Of a stretch of 64,000 nucleotides of DNA, positions 22,487-31,127 are shown in pieces. The stretch is from positions 62,001 through 126,000 of the forward strand of contig JAIXWO010000013.1 of NCBI GenBank assembly GCA_027491235.1, read 5' to 3'. Every line of letters starts with the position of its first letter. Positions within the stretch are counted from its first letter, which is position 1. The notes under the pieces are model-generated. The model was not told the origin of the DNA. It saw only the letters and a list, made by a program, of their open reading frames with translations, and made no database searches. Source of the DNA: Sphingomonadales bacterium. Its GTDB lineage: Bacteria; Pseudomonadota; Alphaproteobacteria; Sphingomonadales; Sphingomonadaceae. The translations under genes were made by a program, and so were the position numbers.

Positions 22487-24229
22487 ATGAGCGATATCCT
22501 GATCAAGAACGGTACCGTCGTCGATGGCACCGGTGCTGCCGCTTTTGCCGCAGATGTGCGCGTGAAGAATGGCGTGATCGCCGAAGTCGGCCAAAACCTT
22601 GCCGCTGATGGTGAGCGCGTGTTCGACGCCAATGGCTGCATCGTTTCCCCCGGCTTTATTGAAAGCCACACCCATTATGACGCGTCGATGTGGTGGCAGC
22701 CTGATCTCGATCCGCTGCCCGGCTATGGCGCGACGACGATGATCCTCGGCAATTGCGGCTTCTCGATGGCCCCGCTGCACCCGTCCAAGCAGGCGCGCGA
22801 TGAAGTCATGGGCATCTTCTCCTTCTTCGAAGATATCCCCATTGGCCCGTTCCAGCAGAACGTGCCTTGGGATTGGACGACGTGGTCCGAGTATCGCAAG
22901 TCGTTCGAAGCGAACGTCAAAGTTCCTCTGAACTATGCCAGCTATGTCGGGCACATCCCGCTGCGCCTCGCCGCGATGGGGATGGACGCTTGGGATCGCG
23001 CCGCAACACCTGCAGAAATCGCAAAGATGTGCGAATTGCTGGACGATGCACTGGCCGCAGGTGCGCTCGGCCTGTCGGACAATATGCACGATCATGACGG
23101 CGAAAACCGCCCTGTACCCTCAATGCTCGCTGATGATGCGGAGTTCTCTGCGCTGTTCGACGTGATGAACCGCTATCCCAACACCTGCTACCAAATCATC
23201 GTCGACACCTTCATGCGGATGAACGGCCCGGCCAATCTCAAGCGGCTGGAAGGTCTGCTAACTGGCCGCAAGATCCGCGTCCAGATTGCAGGCGGCATCC
23301 CGACGCTTTGGTTCCAAGCCGGAATCCTGCCCGAGATGCAGAAGACGATCGACGAGATGCGTGCAGCTGGCGTCGATGTCTGGCCGGGCTTTGCGCACGT
23401 TTCGCCCACCTCTGTGCTCTCGATCACCAAGTCGCTGATCTTCGCTCAGTCGAACGACTATGTCTGGCATGAGGTTGTGCTTGCTGAAACGCATGCGGAA
23501 AAGGAACGCCTGCTGCGCGATCCGGACTGGCGCGCACGGGCGCGTGAAAGCTGGGACACGCAGGCTTGGGATCACTCCCCGCTGAAGAACCCTCAGGAAC
23601 TGTTGATGCTCGACAGCGAAAACGGCGTGGGGCCAATTGGCGGTACGCTCAAGGAATTCGCCGACAGCCGCGGCATCCACCGTTCGGACGCGATGGCCGA
23701 TTGGATCCTCGAAAACGGCCTGCTCTCCACCGTGCACATGGCCCCCTTCCCCAAGGACGAAGCGCTCACAGTCGCGTTGATGAAGGACCCCAAGACGGTC
23801 GGCAACATCTCTGACGCTGGTGCGCACCTTCAGATGTTGTGCGGTGGCGGCGAGAACGCGCTCCTCCTGACCAAATATGTTCAGGAAGAAAAATCCCTGA
23901 CGTTGGAAGAGGCCATCCATGTGATGACCGGCAAGTTGGCCGAACACTTCTTCCTGCCTGATCGGGGCGTGATCTCTCCGGGCAAGCGTGCGGACATCGC
24001 CGTGTTCCACATGGATGAAGTCGGCTACCGCCAGTTCGAAAAGGCTTGGGATGTGCCCGATGGGAAGGGCGGCACCACATGGCGCTTCACCCGTCCGCCA
24101 CTGCCGACCCGCCTGACCTTGGTCAACGGCGTGCCGACGTTCGAGAACGGCGCCTATACAGGTGCCAAGCCGGGTCAGTTCCTGTGCCCGGCAAATGATG
24201 TAGACCAAGCTTTGGAAGCAGCGGAGTAA
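22487..24229 (+). CDS. N-acyl-D-amino-acid deacylase-like amidohydrolase
   Basis: This 580-residue amidohydrolase belongs to the D-aminoacylase group: SDILIKNGTVVDGTG, a metal site ESHTHYD (His61, His63, Asp65), GATTMILGNCGFSMAP, a late SDAGAHLQMLCGG and SPGKRADIAVF. I start it at the ATG at 22487 behind GCAGAGG; an in-frame ATG at 22388 would place the operator region in the coding sequence. It should cleave an amide (N-acyl) bond. No signal peptide is seen, so it acts in the cytoplasm. It is followed by the second Coq4-like gene after 5 bp. It could deconjugate an amide-linked island substrate, which is speculation. Confidence 0.88.
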   Translation: MSDILIKNGTVVDGTGAAAFAADVRVKNGVIAEVGQNLAADGERVFDANGCIVSPGFIESHTHYDASMWWQPDLDPLPGYGATTMILGNCGFSMAPLHPSKQARDEVMGIFSFFEDIPIGPFQQNVPWDWTTWSEYRKSFEANVKVPLNYASYVGHIPLRLAAMGMDAWDRAATPAEIAKMCELLDDALAAGALGLSDNMHDHDGENRPVPSMLADDAEFSALFDVMNRYPNTCYQIIVDTFMRMNGPANLKRLEGLLTGRKIRVQIAGGIPTLWFQAGILPEMQKTIDEMRAAGVDVWPGFAHVSPTSVLSITKSLIFAQSNDYVWHEVVLAETHAEKERLLRDPDWRARARESWDTQAWDHSPLKNPQELLMLDSENGVGPIGGTLKEFADSRGIHRSDAMADWILENGLLSTVHMAPFPKDEALTVALMKDPKTVGNISDAGAHLQMLCGGGENALLLTKYVQEEKSLTLEEAIHVMTGKLAEHFFLPDRGVISPGKRADIAVFHMDEVGYRQFEKAWDVPDGKGGTTWRFTRPPLPTRLTLVNGVPTFENGAYTGAKPGQFLCPANDVDQALEAAE

Positions 24230-24234
24230 GCCCC

Positions 24235-25113
24235 ATGGAAGTTAAAGTTGGCGAAGGCGAACGCGCCTATTTTAATGGTGGGATCCGTCAGGTGGAAACC
24301 GAAAGCTCGGTTCTCATCAGTTCCTCCAAATATCTCAACAATGCGGAACTGCGGAACCTGATCTCGCAGGAAATGCTGCGCCGGAACGGGCCCGACTTGC
24401 CCAATACGGCCTTCATTCCCGAAGTTGCGCAGGCTCTGATGATGCTCGAGGATTTCGGCCGGGTAATGCAGTTGTTTGAAGAGGAGAAGGCCCGCCTTCC
24501 CCGCTTCAAGGAATGGTGCGACAAACGGTCGCTCGCGGATTTCAAGAAAGACGAAGTGAAGGATTGCGCACCGGGTACGCTCGGTGCCGCGCTCTACGAC
24601 TTCATGGTCAACTCGGGCTATGAACTCGACATCTTCTACCGCGAAATCCAGGTGGTGAATGACCTCACCTTCTACCTGCGCCAGACGGCATTGACGCACG
24701 ACATCGAACATATCGTGTCGGGCTTCGGGCCGAACCATGGTGGCGAAGTGGCTCTGCTCAACGCGAACATGCACGCCAAGGCGCGCTATTTCCAGCCGGA
24801 GATGTCCGCCTTCCTCAGCCGCGTCGCGACCTATCTGAAGGCCAAGACGATCATGAAGGACGGGCTTCACTATGCCGAAGCCATGACGCTCAATCTGGAA
24901 GCGGAATATCAGGGTGCCGTGCAGGGCCGGAACTGGAAGTACCCGATGATGCTTGCGGACTGGCGTGCCATGACGGACTGGCAGATCGCTGATATCCGCG
25001 AGGAAATTGGCATCACGCCTGTCCCGCCCGAGGGGCTTTGGGAAGACACCAACCGCCTGTGCAATGAGGATGACCCTCATTACGGCCAGCCTCTGGCAGA
25101 GGCGGCTGAATAG
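24235..25113 (+). CDS. Coq4-like protein with intact metal-binding motif (copy 2)
   Basis: This 292-residue protein has His155-Asp156-x-x-His159-x11-Glu171, the COQ4 metal motif, in THDIEHIVSGFG. It aligns with the protein at 5892 (SSVLISSSKYLN, DCAPGTLG, HDxEHI), yet differs at most other positions, so they are old paralogues rather than a recent copy. It lies 5 bp after the D-aminoacylase-like gene and probably shares its transcript. A paralogue pair in one catabolic island, apart from any ubiquinone gene, argues for a catabolic role. Confidence 0.82.
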   Translation: MEVKVGEGERAYFNGGIRQVETESSVLISSSKYLNNAELRNLISQEMLRRNGPDLPNTAFIPEVAQALMMLEDFGRVMQLFEEEKARLPRFKEWCDKRSLADFKKDEVKDCAPGTLGAALYDFMVNSGYELDIFYREIQVVNDLTFYLRQTALTHDIEHIVSGFGPNHGGEVALLNANMHAKARYFQPEMSAFLSRVATYLKAKTIMKDGLHYAEAMTLNLEAEYQGAVQGRNWKYPMMLADWRAMTDWQIADIREEIGITPVPPEGLWEDTNRLCNEDDPHYGQPLAEAAE

Positions 25114-25162
25114 CCAAAAATCAGCTAAAAAGCTGCAAATTTGAATTGAAACACCCTCTCAA

Positions 25163-25208
25163 CCCAGATATGCGTAATCCAATAACAAATTGACTACGCA
25201 TATCTGGG
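25163..25208. promoter_or_regulatory. Island operator, copy 5, extended to a perfect 14-bp inverted repeat
   Basis: The arms CCCAGATATGCGTA (25163-25176) and TACGCATATCTGGG (25195-25208) are perfect inverted copies with an 18-bp spacer. The core TGCGTA/TACGCA matches the island consensus. It lies 10 bp upstream of the GTG start of the SDR at 25219, so the right arm overlaps the ribosome-binding region. Confidence 0.68.
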
Positions 25209-25218
25209 AGAGTGGGGC

Positions 25219-25977
25219 GTGCGCGGACTTTCGGGCAAAGTAGGTATCATCGCTGGCGGCGGTCGCGGCATTGGTGCGGCAACGGCAAAGCGTCTTGCCA
25301 GCGAAGGCGCCGCTGTCGTCATCGGCGATCTGATGGGGGACTGGGCCCGCGAAGTGGCAGACGCGATCAACGCATCTGGCGGCAAAGCCATCGGCGTGGA
25401 CCTTGATGGTACGTCCGCAGACTCGCAAGCCGCCATCGTCGCTGCCGCCAAGGCAGAATTTGGCGGTCTCGATTTCTACCATTCCAACCTCGCCGGCGGC
25501 ACTGAAGGCGATATCGACGCGCTCAACTGCCCTGTTGAAGTTCTGGAAAAGAGCTTTGCGATCAACACAAAGAGCCACTTTCTCGCAACACAGGCCGCCC
25601 TGCCCGCCATCATAGAGCGCGGCGGTGGCGCGATGATCTACACCTCGTCCGGCGCAGCATCCGGCGGCGCGCCCTGGCAGGTCGCTTATCCGATGACCAA
25701 GAATGCGATCCACGCCCTCGCCCGCCATGTCGCAGCCAAATATGGCAAGCAGGGAGTCCGCGCGAACGTGATCTGCCCCGGCCTTGTGCTCACCGAAGCG
25801 GTGAAGCAGCATCTGACCGATGAATATGTCGAGCGTGGTCTGAAGGCCATTCCACATACTCGTTTGGGCCAGCCGGAAGACATTGCAGCAGCTGTCACGT
25901 TCCTCGCCTCTGATGATGGCGCTTGGGTCAACGGGCAGGTCTGGCACGTCAATGGCGGCGCGCAGATGCGCGATTGA
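25219..25977 (+). CDS. SDR-family NAD(P)-dependent oxidoreductase
   Basis: This 252-residue SDR starts at a GTG with GGGAGAGTGGGG upstream. It has AGGGRGIG at 12-19, Asp37 after beta-2 (VIGDLMG, favouring NAD), Ser143/144 and Tyr157-x-x-x-Lys161 (YPMTK). The usual NNAG loop reads HSNLAGG, a small divergence. It is followed 8 bp later by an MFS transporter, so the two likely share a transcript driven by the operator at 25163. Confidence 0.88.
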   Translation: MRGLSGKVGIIAGGGRGIGAATAKRLASEGAAVVIGDLMGDWAREVADAINASGGKAIGVDLDGTSADSQAAIVAAAKAEFGGLDFYHSNLAGGTEGDIDALNCPVEVLEKSFAINTKSHFLATQAALPAIIERGGGAMIYTSSGAASGGAPWQVAYPMTKNAIHALARHVAAKYGKQGVRANVICPGLVLTEAVKQHLTDEYVERGLKAIPHTRLGQPEDIAAAVTFLASDDGAWVNGQVWHVNGGAQMRD

Positions 25978-25985
25978 CCCTGACA

Positions 25986-27269
25986 ATGGCGAACGCACAA
26001 AGCTCCACCCTCGATCAGCCGAAGTTGACCAACAAATGGGTCGTTCTGGCCCTCCTGCTCGGCGTCGCGCTCGTCAATTATGGCGACCGGTATCTGCTGG
26101 CCGGATTGGTTGAACCGATCAAAGCGGAATTTGGCGTATCCGATGGGTTTATGGGCCTTTTGATGGGCCCAGCCTTCGCGCTGCTCTATTCTCTGTTGGC
26201 GATCCCGATTGCGCGCTATGCCGACCGTGTCTCGCGCGTCGCCATTTTGTGCACGGGATGCGTTGTGTGGAGTGGCTTCACCATCCTCTCCGGCTTTGCC
26301 AACGATCCCTGGATGCTCGCGCTCGCTCGTGTCGGCGTGGGAGTTGGTGAGGCGTCATTCCAAGCCCCCGCTTATTCCATTCTCGCGGCCTATTTTGCGG
26401 CTGAACAGCGCGGGCGCGCCTTTGCTGTCATGACGCTTGCTGTCTATTTCGGCCAGTATTTGGGCTATCGCGCAGGGCCTGAAATTGCTGCAGCCTATGA
26501 TTGGCGCACGGCCTTTGAAGTGATGGGGCTAATCGGCATTGCGATTGCAATCGTGACATTCATCGTCGTGCGGGAACCACCGCGCGCGCCTACACTTGCC
26601 AGTGACCATCCGAAATTGCTGCCGCTTTTCGCCATCCTTTGGAAAACGCCCAGCTTTCGCTGCATGGCCCTCGGCATGGCCTTTGCGACCCTTTCCGGCC
26701 TGTCGTTTGGCATGTGGGGACCGGCCTTGTTCGCCCGCGCATATGATCTGCCCCCAACAGAAGCCAACGCCATCTTCGGCCTCGCTTTTGGTTTGCCGGG
26801 GCTCATTGGGACCCTGATTTTCGGCGTTCTGGCAGATAGGCTCTCAAAGCGGGGACCGCATTGGCTGCTCTATCTGGCGGCAGGCGCGACAACCGCAGCA
26901 ACGCTTCTTATCCTGACAGTGACATGGGCGCCCAACGTTGCCACAGCACAGCTGCTGGCCATTCCGTCAGGCCTATTGGGCGGCGGATGGTCTGTCGGGA
27001 TCATGTCCGCTCTGCAGTACCTGATGCCGGATCGCTTCCGCGCAACAGGCACGGCGTTGGCGCTGCTGGTCATCAACCTGATTGGCTATGTGCTCGGCCC
27101 GTTAATTGCCGGAAACGTCAGCGACCTGATCTCCGGCGACCCAGCGTATAGCCTGCGGGTGGGGCTGAGTGTCCTCATCCCGGTCGGGTTTCTGGGCGCT
27201 TGGCTGATGTGGCGGGGCGCCGCTTCGCTGGCCAGTGACCGTGACCGTCTGGCGACAGTCACGGTCTGA
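25986..27269 (+). CDS. MFS transporter (spinster-like)
   Basis: This 427-residue membrane protein of the major facilitator superfamily has about 12 hydrophobic segments, an early NYGDRYLLAGL in TM1, a loop-2 motif with RYADRVSRV and GVGVGEASFQAPAY in TM4, and a repeated motif in the second half (GVLADRLSKRG). I use the ATG at 25986; the in-frame ATG at 25923 lies inside the SDR. It likely moves an island substrate or product across the inner membrane. The direction of transport is not readable. Confidence 0.9.
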   Translation: MANAQSSTLDQPKLTNKWVVLALLLGVALVNYGDRYLLAGLVEPIKAEFGVSDGFMGLLMGPAFALLYSLLAIPIARYADRVSRVAILCTGCVVWSGFTILSGFANDPWMLALARVGVGVGEASFQAPAYSILAAYFAAEQRGRAFAVMTLAVYFGQYLGYRAGPEIAAAYDWRTAFEVMGLIGIAIAIVTFIVVREPPRAPTLASDHPKLLPLFAILWKTPSFRCMALGMAFATLSGLSFGMWGPALFARAYDLPPTEANAIFGLAFGLPGLIGTLIFGVLADRLSKRGPHWLLYLAAGATTAATLLILTVTWAPNVATAQLLAIPSGLLGGGWSVGIMSALQYLMPDRFRATGTALALLVINLIGYVLGPLIAGNVSDLISGDPAYSLRVGLSVLIPVGFLGAWLMWRGAASLASDRDRLATVTV

Positions 27270-27275
27270 CACGCC

Positions 27276-28064
27276 TTACTTGTTGGGGTCGGTAGGGGCG
27301 CCCGGCATCGACATGTAATAGTGGCCGGCGTTGAGGCCGCCATCGACCGACAGTTCGGTGCCCATGCAATAAAGCGCATCATCCGATGCGAGGTACGCGG
27401 CCGCTGCACCAATATCAGAAGGCGCGCCCGATTTTTGGGCCGGATAGATCCAGAATCCCCGGTCATAGTGCTCACGTGGAATGTTGGTCGGGTTGGACAA
27501 GGGCGTCAAAATGCCGCCCGGGTGGATGGAGTTGACGCGGATCTTGCGCGGCCCGAGTTCAAGCGCCAGCGCCTTGGTGAACCCGCGGACGCCGAATTTG
27601 GACGCGCAATAAGCCGTCAGTGAATTCGCGCCGGAAATGCCGTCGGCCGAGCTCATGTTGACGATGCTGCCACCACCGGCGCGCTCCAGCGCGGGGATCG
27701 CCGCCTGACAACCAAACATCGTGCCAAGCAAGTTCACGTCGATGATACGGCGGATATCGGCCTCGGTCAGATCATCAAGGCGCTTGAAGGTGATCACGCC
27801 AGCATTGTTCACCAGACAATCAAGTCGGCCAAATTTGGCTTCTGCGGCGGCAATGGCCTCCTGCCATGCGGATAACGACGTCACATCGTGACGGACGAAG
27901 GCAGTTGCCGCCCCCAGTTCAGCGGCGAGCGCCTCCCCTTCTTCGGTCAGCACGTCGGTGATCAACACCTTCGCGCCTTCTTCAACAAAGCGGCGGACTA
28001 TGCCCTCGCCAATCCCGCGTGCTCCACCTGTGACCAGTGCGACCTTGCCTGTAAGCCTTTGCAT
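27276..28064 (-). CDS. SDR-family NAD(P)-dependent oxidoreductase
   Basis: This classical SDR of 262 residues has TGGARGIG at 12-19, Asp37 (TDVLT, favouring NAD), NNAG at 86-89, Ser138/139 and Tyr152-x-x-x-Lys156 (YCASK). AGGAGAGAG precedes the ATG. It faces the MFS gene tail-to-tail with a 6-bp gap and is transcribed divergently from the SDR-like gene at 28174. It resembles hydroxysteroid-dehydrogenase-type SDRs, but that is true of many SDRs. Confidence 0.91.
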   Translation of the reverse strand: MQRLTGKVALVTGGARGIGEGIVRRFVEEGAKVLITDVLTEEGEALAAELGAATAFVRHDVTSLSAWQEAIAAAEAKFGRLDCLVNNAGVITFKRLDDLTEADIRRIIDVNLLGTMFGCQAAIPALERAGGGSIVNMSSADGISGANSLTAYCASKFGVRGFTKALALELGPRKIRVNSIHPGGILTPLSNPTNIPREHYDRGFWIYPAQKSGAPSDIGAAAAYLASDDALYCMGTELSVDGGLNAGHYYMSMPGAPTDPNK

Positions 28065-28173
28065 CGAATCTCTCTCCTGTTTGCGATTGTTGAATAAGCG
28101 CTGGATTCAGCCTTCACAATGCGCAATCATAAAGTGGATGCGGGGTTACGCCGCAAAACGCGAAGGAGTGAGG

Positions 28174-28941
28174 ATGCCCGACAACGCATTATTCCCGAAA
28201 GGGGCTGCCCTCGTCTTGGGGGCAAGCGGCGGGATCGGCGGCAAGGTCGCAGAAGTCCTCGCGAGTGACGGCGCTGATCTAGCGCTCGTCTATAATCGAA
28301 AAGCAGATGCCGCCCAAGCCGTTGCCAGCGTCTGCCCGACGCGCACGACAACCCACAAATGCGACATCACCGATGCGGCGAGCGTCAAGAAATTGATCGA
28401 CACCGTCATCAACGAACATGGACGCATCCACACGCTCGTCTGGGCAGCGGGGCCACTGGTTGAGCAACATCTCCTTTCAGAGACACCCATGGAGGCCTGG
28501 CGCAAGGCGTTCGAGGTCGAAGTCCACGGACTGTTCGGCCTCGTTTCTGCGCTGTTGCCCCATATGCGGGCGAACGGCGGCGGCTCCATCGTCCATCTGG
28601 GATCTGCCGGACATCTGCGCTGGCCAGACCGCGACGGTCTTTCCGTGGCGCCAAAGGCTGCCAATGAAAGCTGGCTGAAAGGTATCGCACGGGAGGAAGG
28701 CCGCCACGGCATCCGTGCCAATTCCGTTTTGGTCGGCGTCATTGATGCCGGCATGTTCCATGAACTGATGGCCAAGGGTGCGTTTCCGCCGACATGGGTT
28801 GAAGAGACGCAGAAGATGTTGTCCGTCAAACGCTGGGGACAGCCGGAAGAAATTGGCTATGCCGTCAGTTGGCTTGCCTCCGCGCGCGCCGCTTATGTGA
28901 CCGGCCAGCAGATCAACGTATCCGGCGGTTTCGGACTTTAA
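28174..28941 (+). CDS. SDR-fold protein lacking the catalytic Tyr
   Basis: This 255-residue protein is a classical SDR by layout: LGASGGIG at 15-22 and Ser144. The Tyr-x-x-x-Lys position reads Ser157-Val-Ala-Pro-Lys161, so the catalytic Tyr is replaced, and the NNAG motif reads WAAG. It may have lost the usual redox activity or act as a reductase of the ENR/FabI-related type with a displaced Tyr. I start it at 28174, behind AAGGAGTGAGG, rather than at a distant ATG. It heads an operon with a hydrolase, a SnoaL-like protein, an SDR and two Lrp regulators. Confidence 0.86.
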   Translation: MPDNALFPKGAALVLGASGGIGGKVAEVLASDGADLALVYNRKADAAQAVASVCPTRTTTHKCDITDAASVKKLIDTVINEHGRIHTLVWAAGPLVEQHLLSETPMEAWRKAFEVEVHGLFGLVSALLPHMRANGGGSIVHLGSAGHLRWPDRDGLSVAPKAANESWLKGIAREEGRHGIRANSVLVGVIDAGMFHELMAKGAFPPTWVEETQKMLSVKRWGQPEEIGYAVSWLASARAAYVTGQQINVSGGFGL

Positions 28942-28958
28942 ATCAGGAGAGATAGATT

Positions 28959-29891
28959 ATGACCGTCAACCCCGCACTGGTTCCCGTTCTTGAGGCATTC
29001 GCCGCCTTCGCAAATACCGATTGGTCGCAAATGCCCGTAGACGTTGCACGGAGCATGATGGACGCGCCTCTGGCGGAGGGTCAACCGCTTGCCATGGCCA
29101 AGGTTGAGAACCTGACCCTTGATCTGCCGGGCCGCAATATTGGTGCCCGCTTCTATGTCCCGGAAGAGGCGGGAGAGACGCCGCCTGTCGTCATGTACTT
29201 CCATGGAGGTGGTTGGGTCCTGGGCAGCCTTGATACGCATGACGGCACCTGCCGCGAATTGGCCCGCGCCAGCGGTGCCGCCGTCCTGTCCGTCGACTAT
29301 CGCCTTGCGCCTGAAGCGCGCTATCCGGCCGCGGCGGAAGACTGTTACGACGCGTGTATCTGGGCCGAAGCCCATGCCGGGCAATTGGGCATCGATGCGA
29401 CACGCATGGCCGTTGCGGGTGACAGCGCGGGCGGCAATCTGGCTGCCGCCGTTTCACTCATGGCGCGCGATCGGGGTGGCCCCGCATTGCGCCACCAGAT
29501 GCTCATCTATCCGGTGACAGACACCAATTTTGAAACAACGTCCTATGTCAGCAACGGCGGTGGAGAGTATTTTCTATCCACTGGGTCGATGAAGTGGTTC
29601 TGGGGGCATTACCTTGGCGAAACGAGCCCGGTCGATGCCAGCCTTGCCCGCGTCCTGCATACGGAAGACCTAAGCAGCCTCCCGCCGGCGACTGTCATCA
29701 CCGCCCAATATGATCCGCTGAAGGATGAGGGCGACGCCTATGCCAAGCGACTGTCGGAAGCTGGTATCGCAACCGATCATCAGGTGGCCGACGGCATGAT
29801 CCACGGCTTCTTCGGCATGACGCCCGCCGTCCCCGATGCAATGAAGTGGGTCAACCATGCCGGAGCCAATCTGCGTAAGGCGCTTGCGTAA
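28959..29891 (+). CDS. Alpha/beta hydrolase (HSL/acetyl-hydrolase-like)
   Basis: This 310-residue hydrolase has the oxyanion-hole motif HGGGW at 82-86, the nucleophile elbow GDSAGG (Ser156), an Asp in DPLKDEG and a late HGFFG His, as in the hormone-sensitive-lipase group. RYPAAAEDCY is also typical. No signal peptide is evident. It probably cleaves an ester or lactone of an island intermediate. It lies 17 bp after the SDR-fold gene with GGAGAG before the ATG and overlaps the SnoaL-like gene by one base. Confidence 0.92.
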   Translation: MTVNPALVPVLEAFAAFANTDWSQMPVDVARSMMDAPLAEGQPLAMAKVENLTLDLPGRNIGARFYVPEEAGETPPVVMYFHGGGWVLGSLDTHDGTCRELARASGAAVLSVDYRLAPEARYPAAAEDCYDACIWAEAHAGQLGIDATRMAVAGDSAGGNLAAAVSLMARDRGGPALRHQMLIYPVTDTNFETTSYVSNGGGEYFLSTGSMKWFWGHYLGETSPVDASLARVLHTEDLSSLPPATVITAQYDPLKDEGDAYAKRLSEAGIATDHQVADGMIHGFFGMTPAVPDAMKWVNHAGANLRKALA

Positions 29892-30358
29892 TGTCGGCCT
29901 ATTGCGCGCCACAGGAATTACATGATCTGGCATTCCGTTACGCGCAGGCAGTTGACCGGCGCGATGCCGACAAGCTGCTATCGGTCTTCACAGATGACGG
30001 CGCGGTCATGGGTTTTGGTGAAAACCCCATCAGCTTCCGCGGAGAAGCGGGTTTGCGCGACATGACCGAAAAGCTCGCGGCCTTCCGCATGACGATGCAC
30101 AATGTGTTCAATCAAACGTTTGAGGCAGACGCATCGGGCAACATCACCGGCGAAACTTATTGCATCGCCAGCCACATCCTGCCCGGCGACGATTGGCGGC
30201 TGATGGACATGTCGATCCGCTATCACAACAGCTATCGCGACACGGCCAAAGGCTGGCGGTTTCATGAGCGCAGGCTGGAAGTCTTATGGGTGGAAACGCG
30301 CGCTGTTTCTCCCTTCGTTGCCAGCATGATGAAAGAAGATCTGGGAGATTTCGTGTGA
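29891..30358 (+). CDS. SnoaL/NTF2-like domain protein
   Basis: This 155-residue protein has the SnoaL-like pattern: HDLAFRYAQAVDRRDADKL, FTDDGAVMGF, NVFNQTFEADASGNITGETYCIASH and a C-terminal WRFHERRLEVLWVETRAV. Its ends resemble the protein at 499 (WRFTHRKLIVEWEETRAV), so they may be paralogues. It overlaps the preceding hydrolase (TAATG) and the following SDR (GTGTGA), so it is translationally coupled on both sides. Isomerase or dehydratase activity is possible but unproven. Confidence 0.87.
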   Translation: MSAYCAPQELHDLAFRYAQAVDRRDADKLLSVFTDDGAVMGFGENPISFRGEAGLRDMTEKLAAFRMTMHNVFNQTFEADASGNITGETYCIASHILPGDDWRLMDMSIRYHNSYRDTAKGWRFHERRLEVLWVETRAVSPFVASMMKEDLGDFV

Positions 30359-31098
30359 CGGGCAAGCTAACCGACAAGGTCATCTTCATCACCGGCGCCG
30401 CCTCCGGCATCGGCAAGGCAACGGCAGATGCCGTCCGTGCCGAAGGTGGCGTTGTGGCAGCCGCCGATATTGGCGTGATCGAAGGGCTCGGCAACCGGGA
30501 CACAAGCTATAGCTTGGATGTGACCGATGAAGCTGCAACGAAGCAGACGTTCGCTGCCGTCTTGAAACATTATGGCCGCATTGACGGCCTGATGACGTGC
30601 GCTGGCATTTCCATTTCCGGAACCGTCACGCATTTCGACCTTGCGGACTGGGACCGGGCTCTGGCGGTCAATCTGACAGGCACGATGCTCTCCGTTCGTG
30701 CGGTCATGCCCCACATGGTCGCCGCAGGACACGGGTCGATTGTCACCGTGTCGAGCATCTACGGGATCACCGGCTGCCAAGGAAACACGCCCTACAATGT
30801 GACCAAGGGCGCTATCCTTCAACTTACGCGCAGTCTGGCTGCCGACTATGGTGCCGCGGGTGTGCGCGTGAACGCCGTGAGCCCCGGCTTCATCGAAACG
30901 CCGATGACGGAAATGTTGCAGCATGAAAGCCCGGTCCGCACAGCTTTCATCAATATGCATCTTCTGAAGCGGGCCGGCCGCCCCGAAGAGGTCGCAAAAG
31001 TCGCTGCATTTTTGCTGTCAGATGACGCATCCTTTGTTACGGGGGCAAACATTCCTGTTGACGGAGGCTTTTCTGCCGCGCAGGTCATCTTGCCTTGA
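30355..31098 (+). CDS. SDR-family NAD(P)-dependent oxidoreductase
   Basis: This classical SDR of 247 residues has TGAASGIG at 13-20, Asp38 (AADIG, favouring NAD), CAGI in place of NNAG, Ser133/134 and Tyr147-x-x-x-Lys151 (YNVTK). The likely start is a GTG at 30355, overlapping the SnoaL-like stop and preceded by CTGGGAG; the ATG at 30286 in this frame would lie inside that gene. It is the last enzyme of its operon before two Lrp/AsnC regulators. Confidence 0.9.
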   Translation: MTGKLTDKVIFITGAASGIGKATADAVRAEGGVVAAADIGVIEGLGNRDTSYSLDVTDEAATKQTFAAVLKHYGRIDGLMTCAGISISGTVTHFDLADWDRALAVNLTGTMLSVRAVMPHMVAAGHGSIVTVSSIYGITGCQGNTPYNVTKGAILQLTRSLAADYGAAGVRVNAVSPGFIETPMTEMLQHESPVRTAFINMHLLKRAGRPEEVAKVAAFLLSDDASFVTGANIPVDGGFSAAQVILP

Positions 31099-31127
31099 GT
31101 GGTGCACAGGGAGCCCCGTCAAAGAAC

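Noticed and set aside
28080-28130. Possible island operator before the SDR-fold gene at 28174
   Set aside because: TTTGCGAT and ATGCGCAA fragments exist, but no pair of half-sites keeps the 18-bp spacing.
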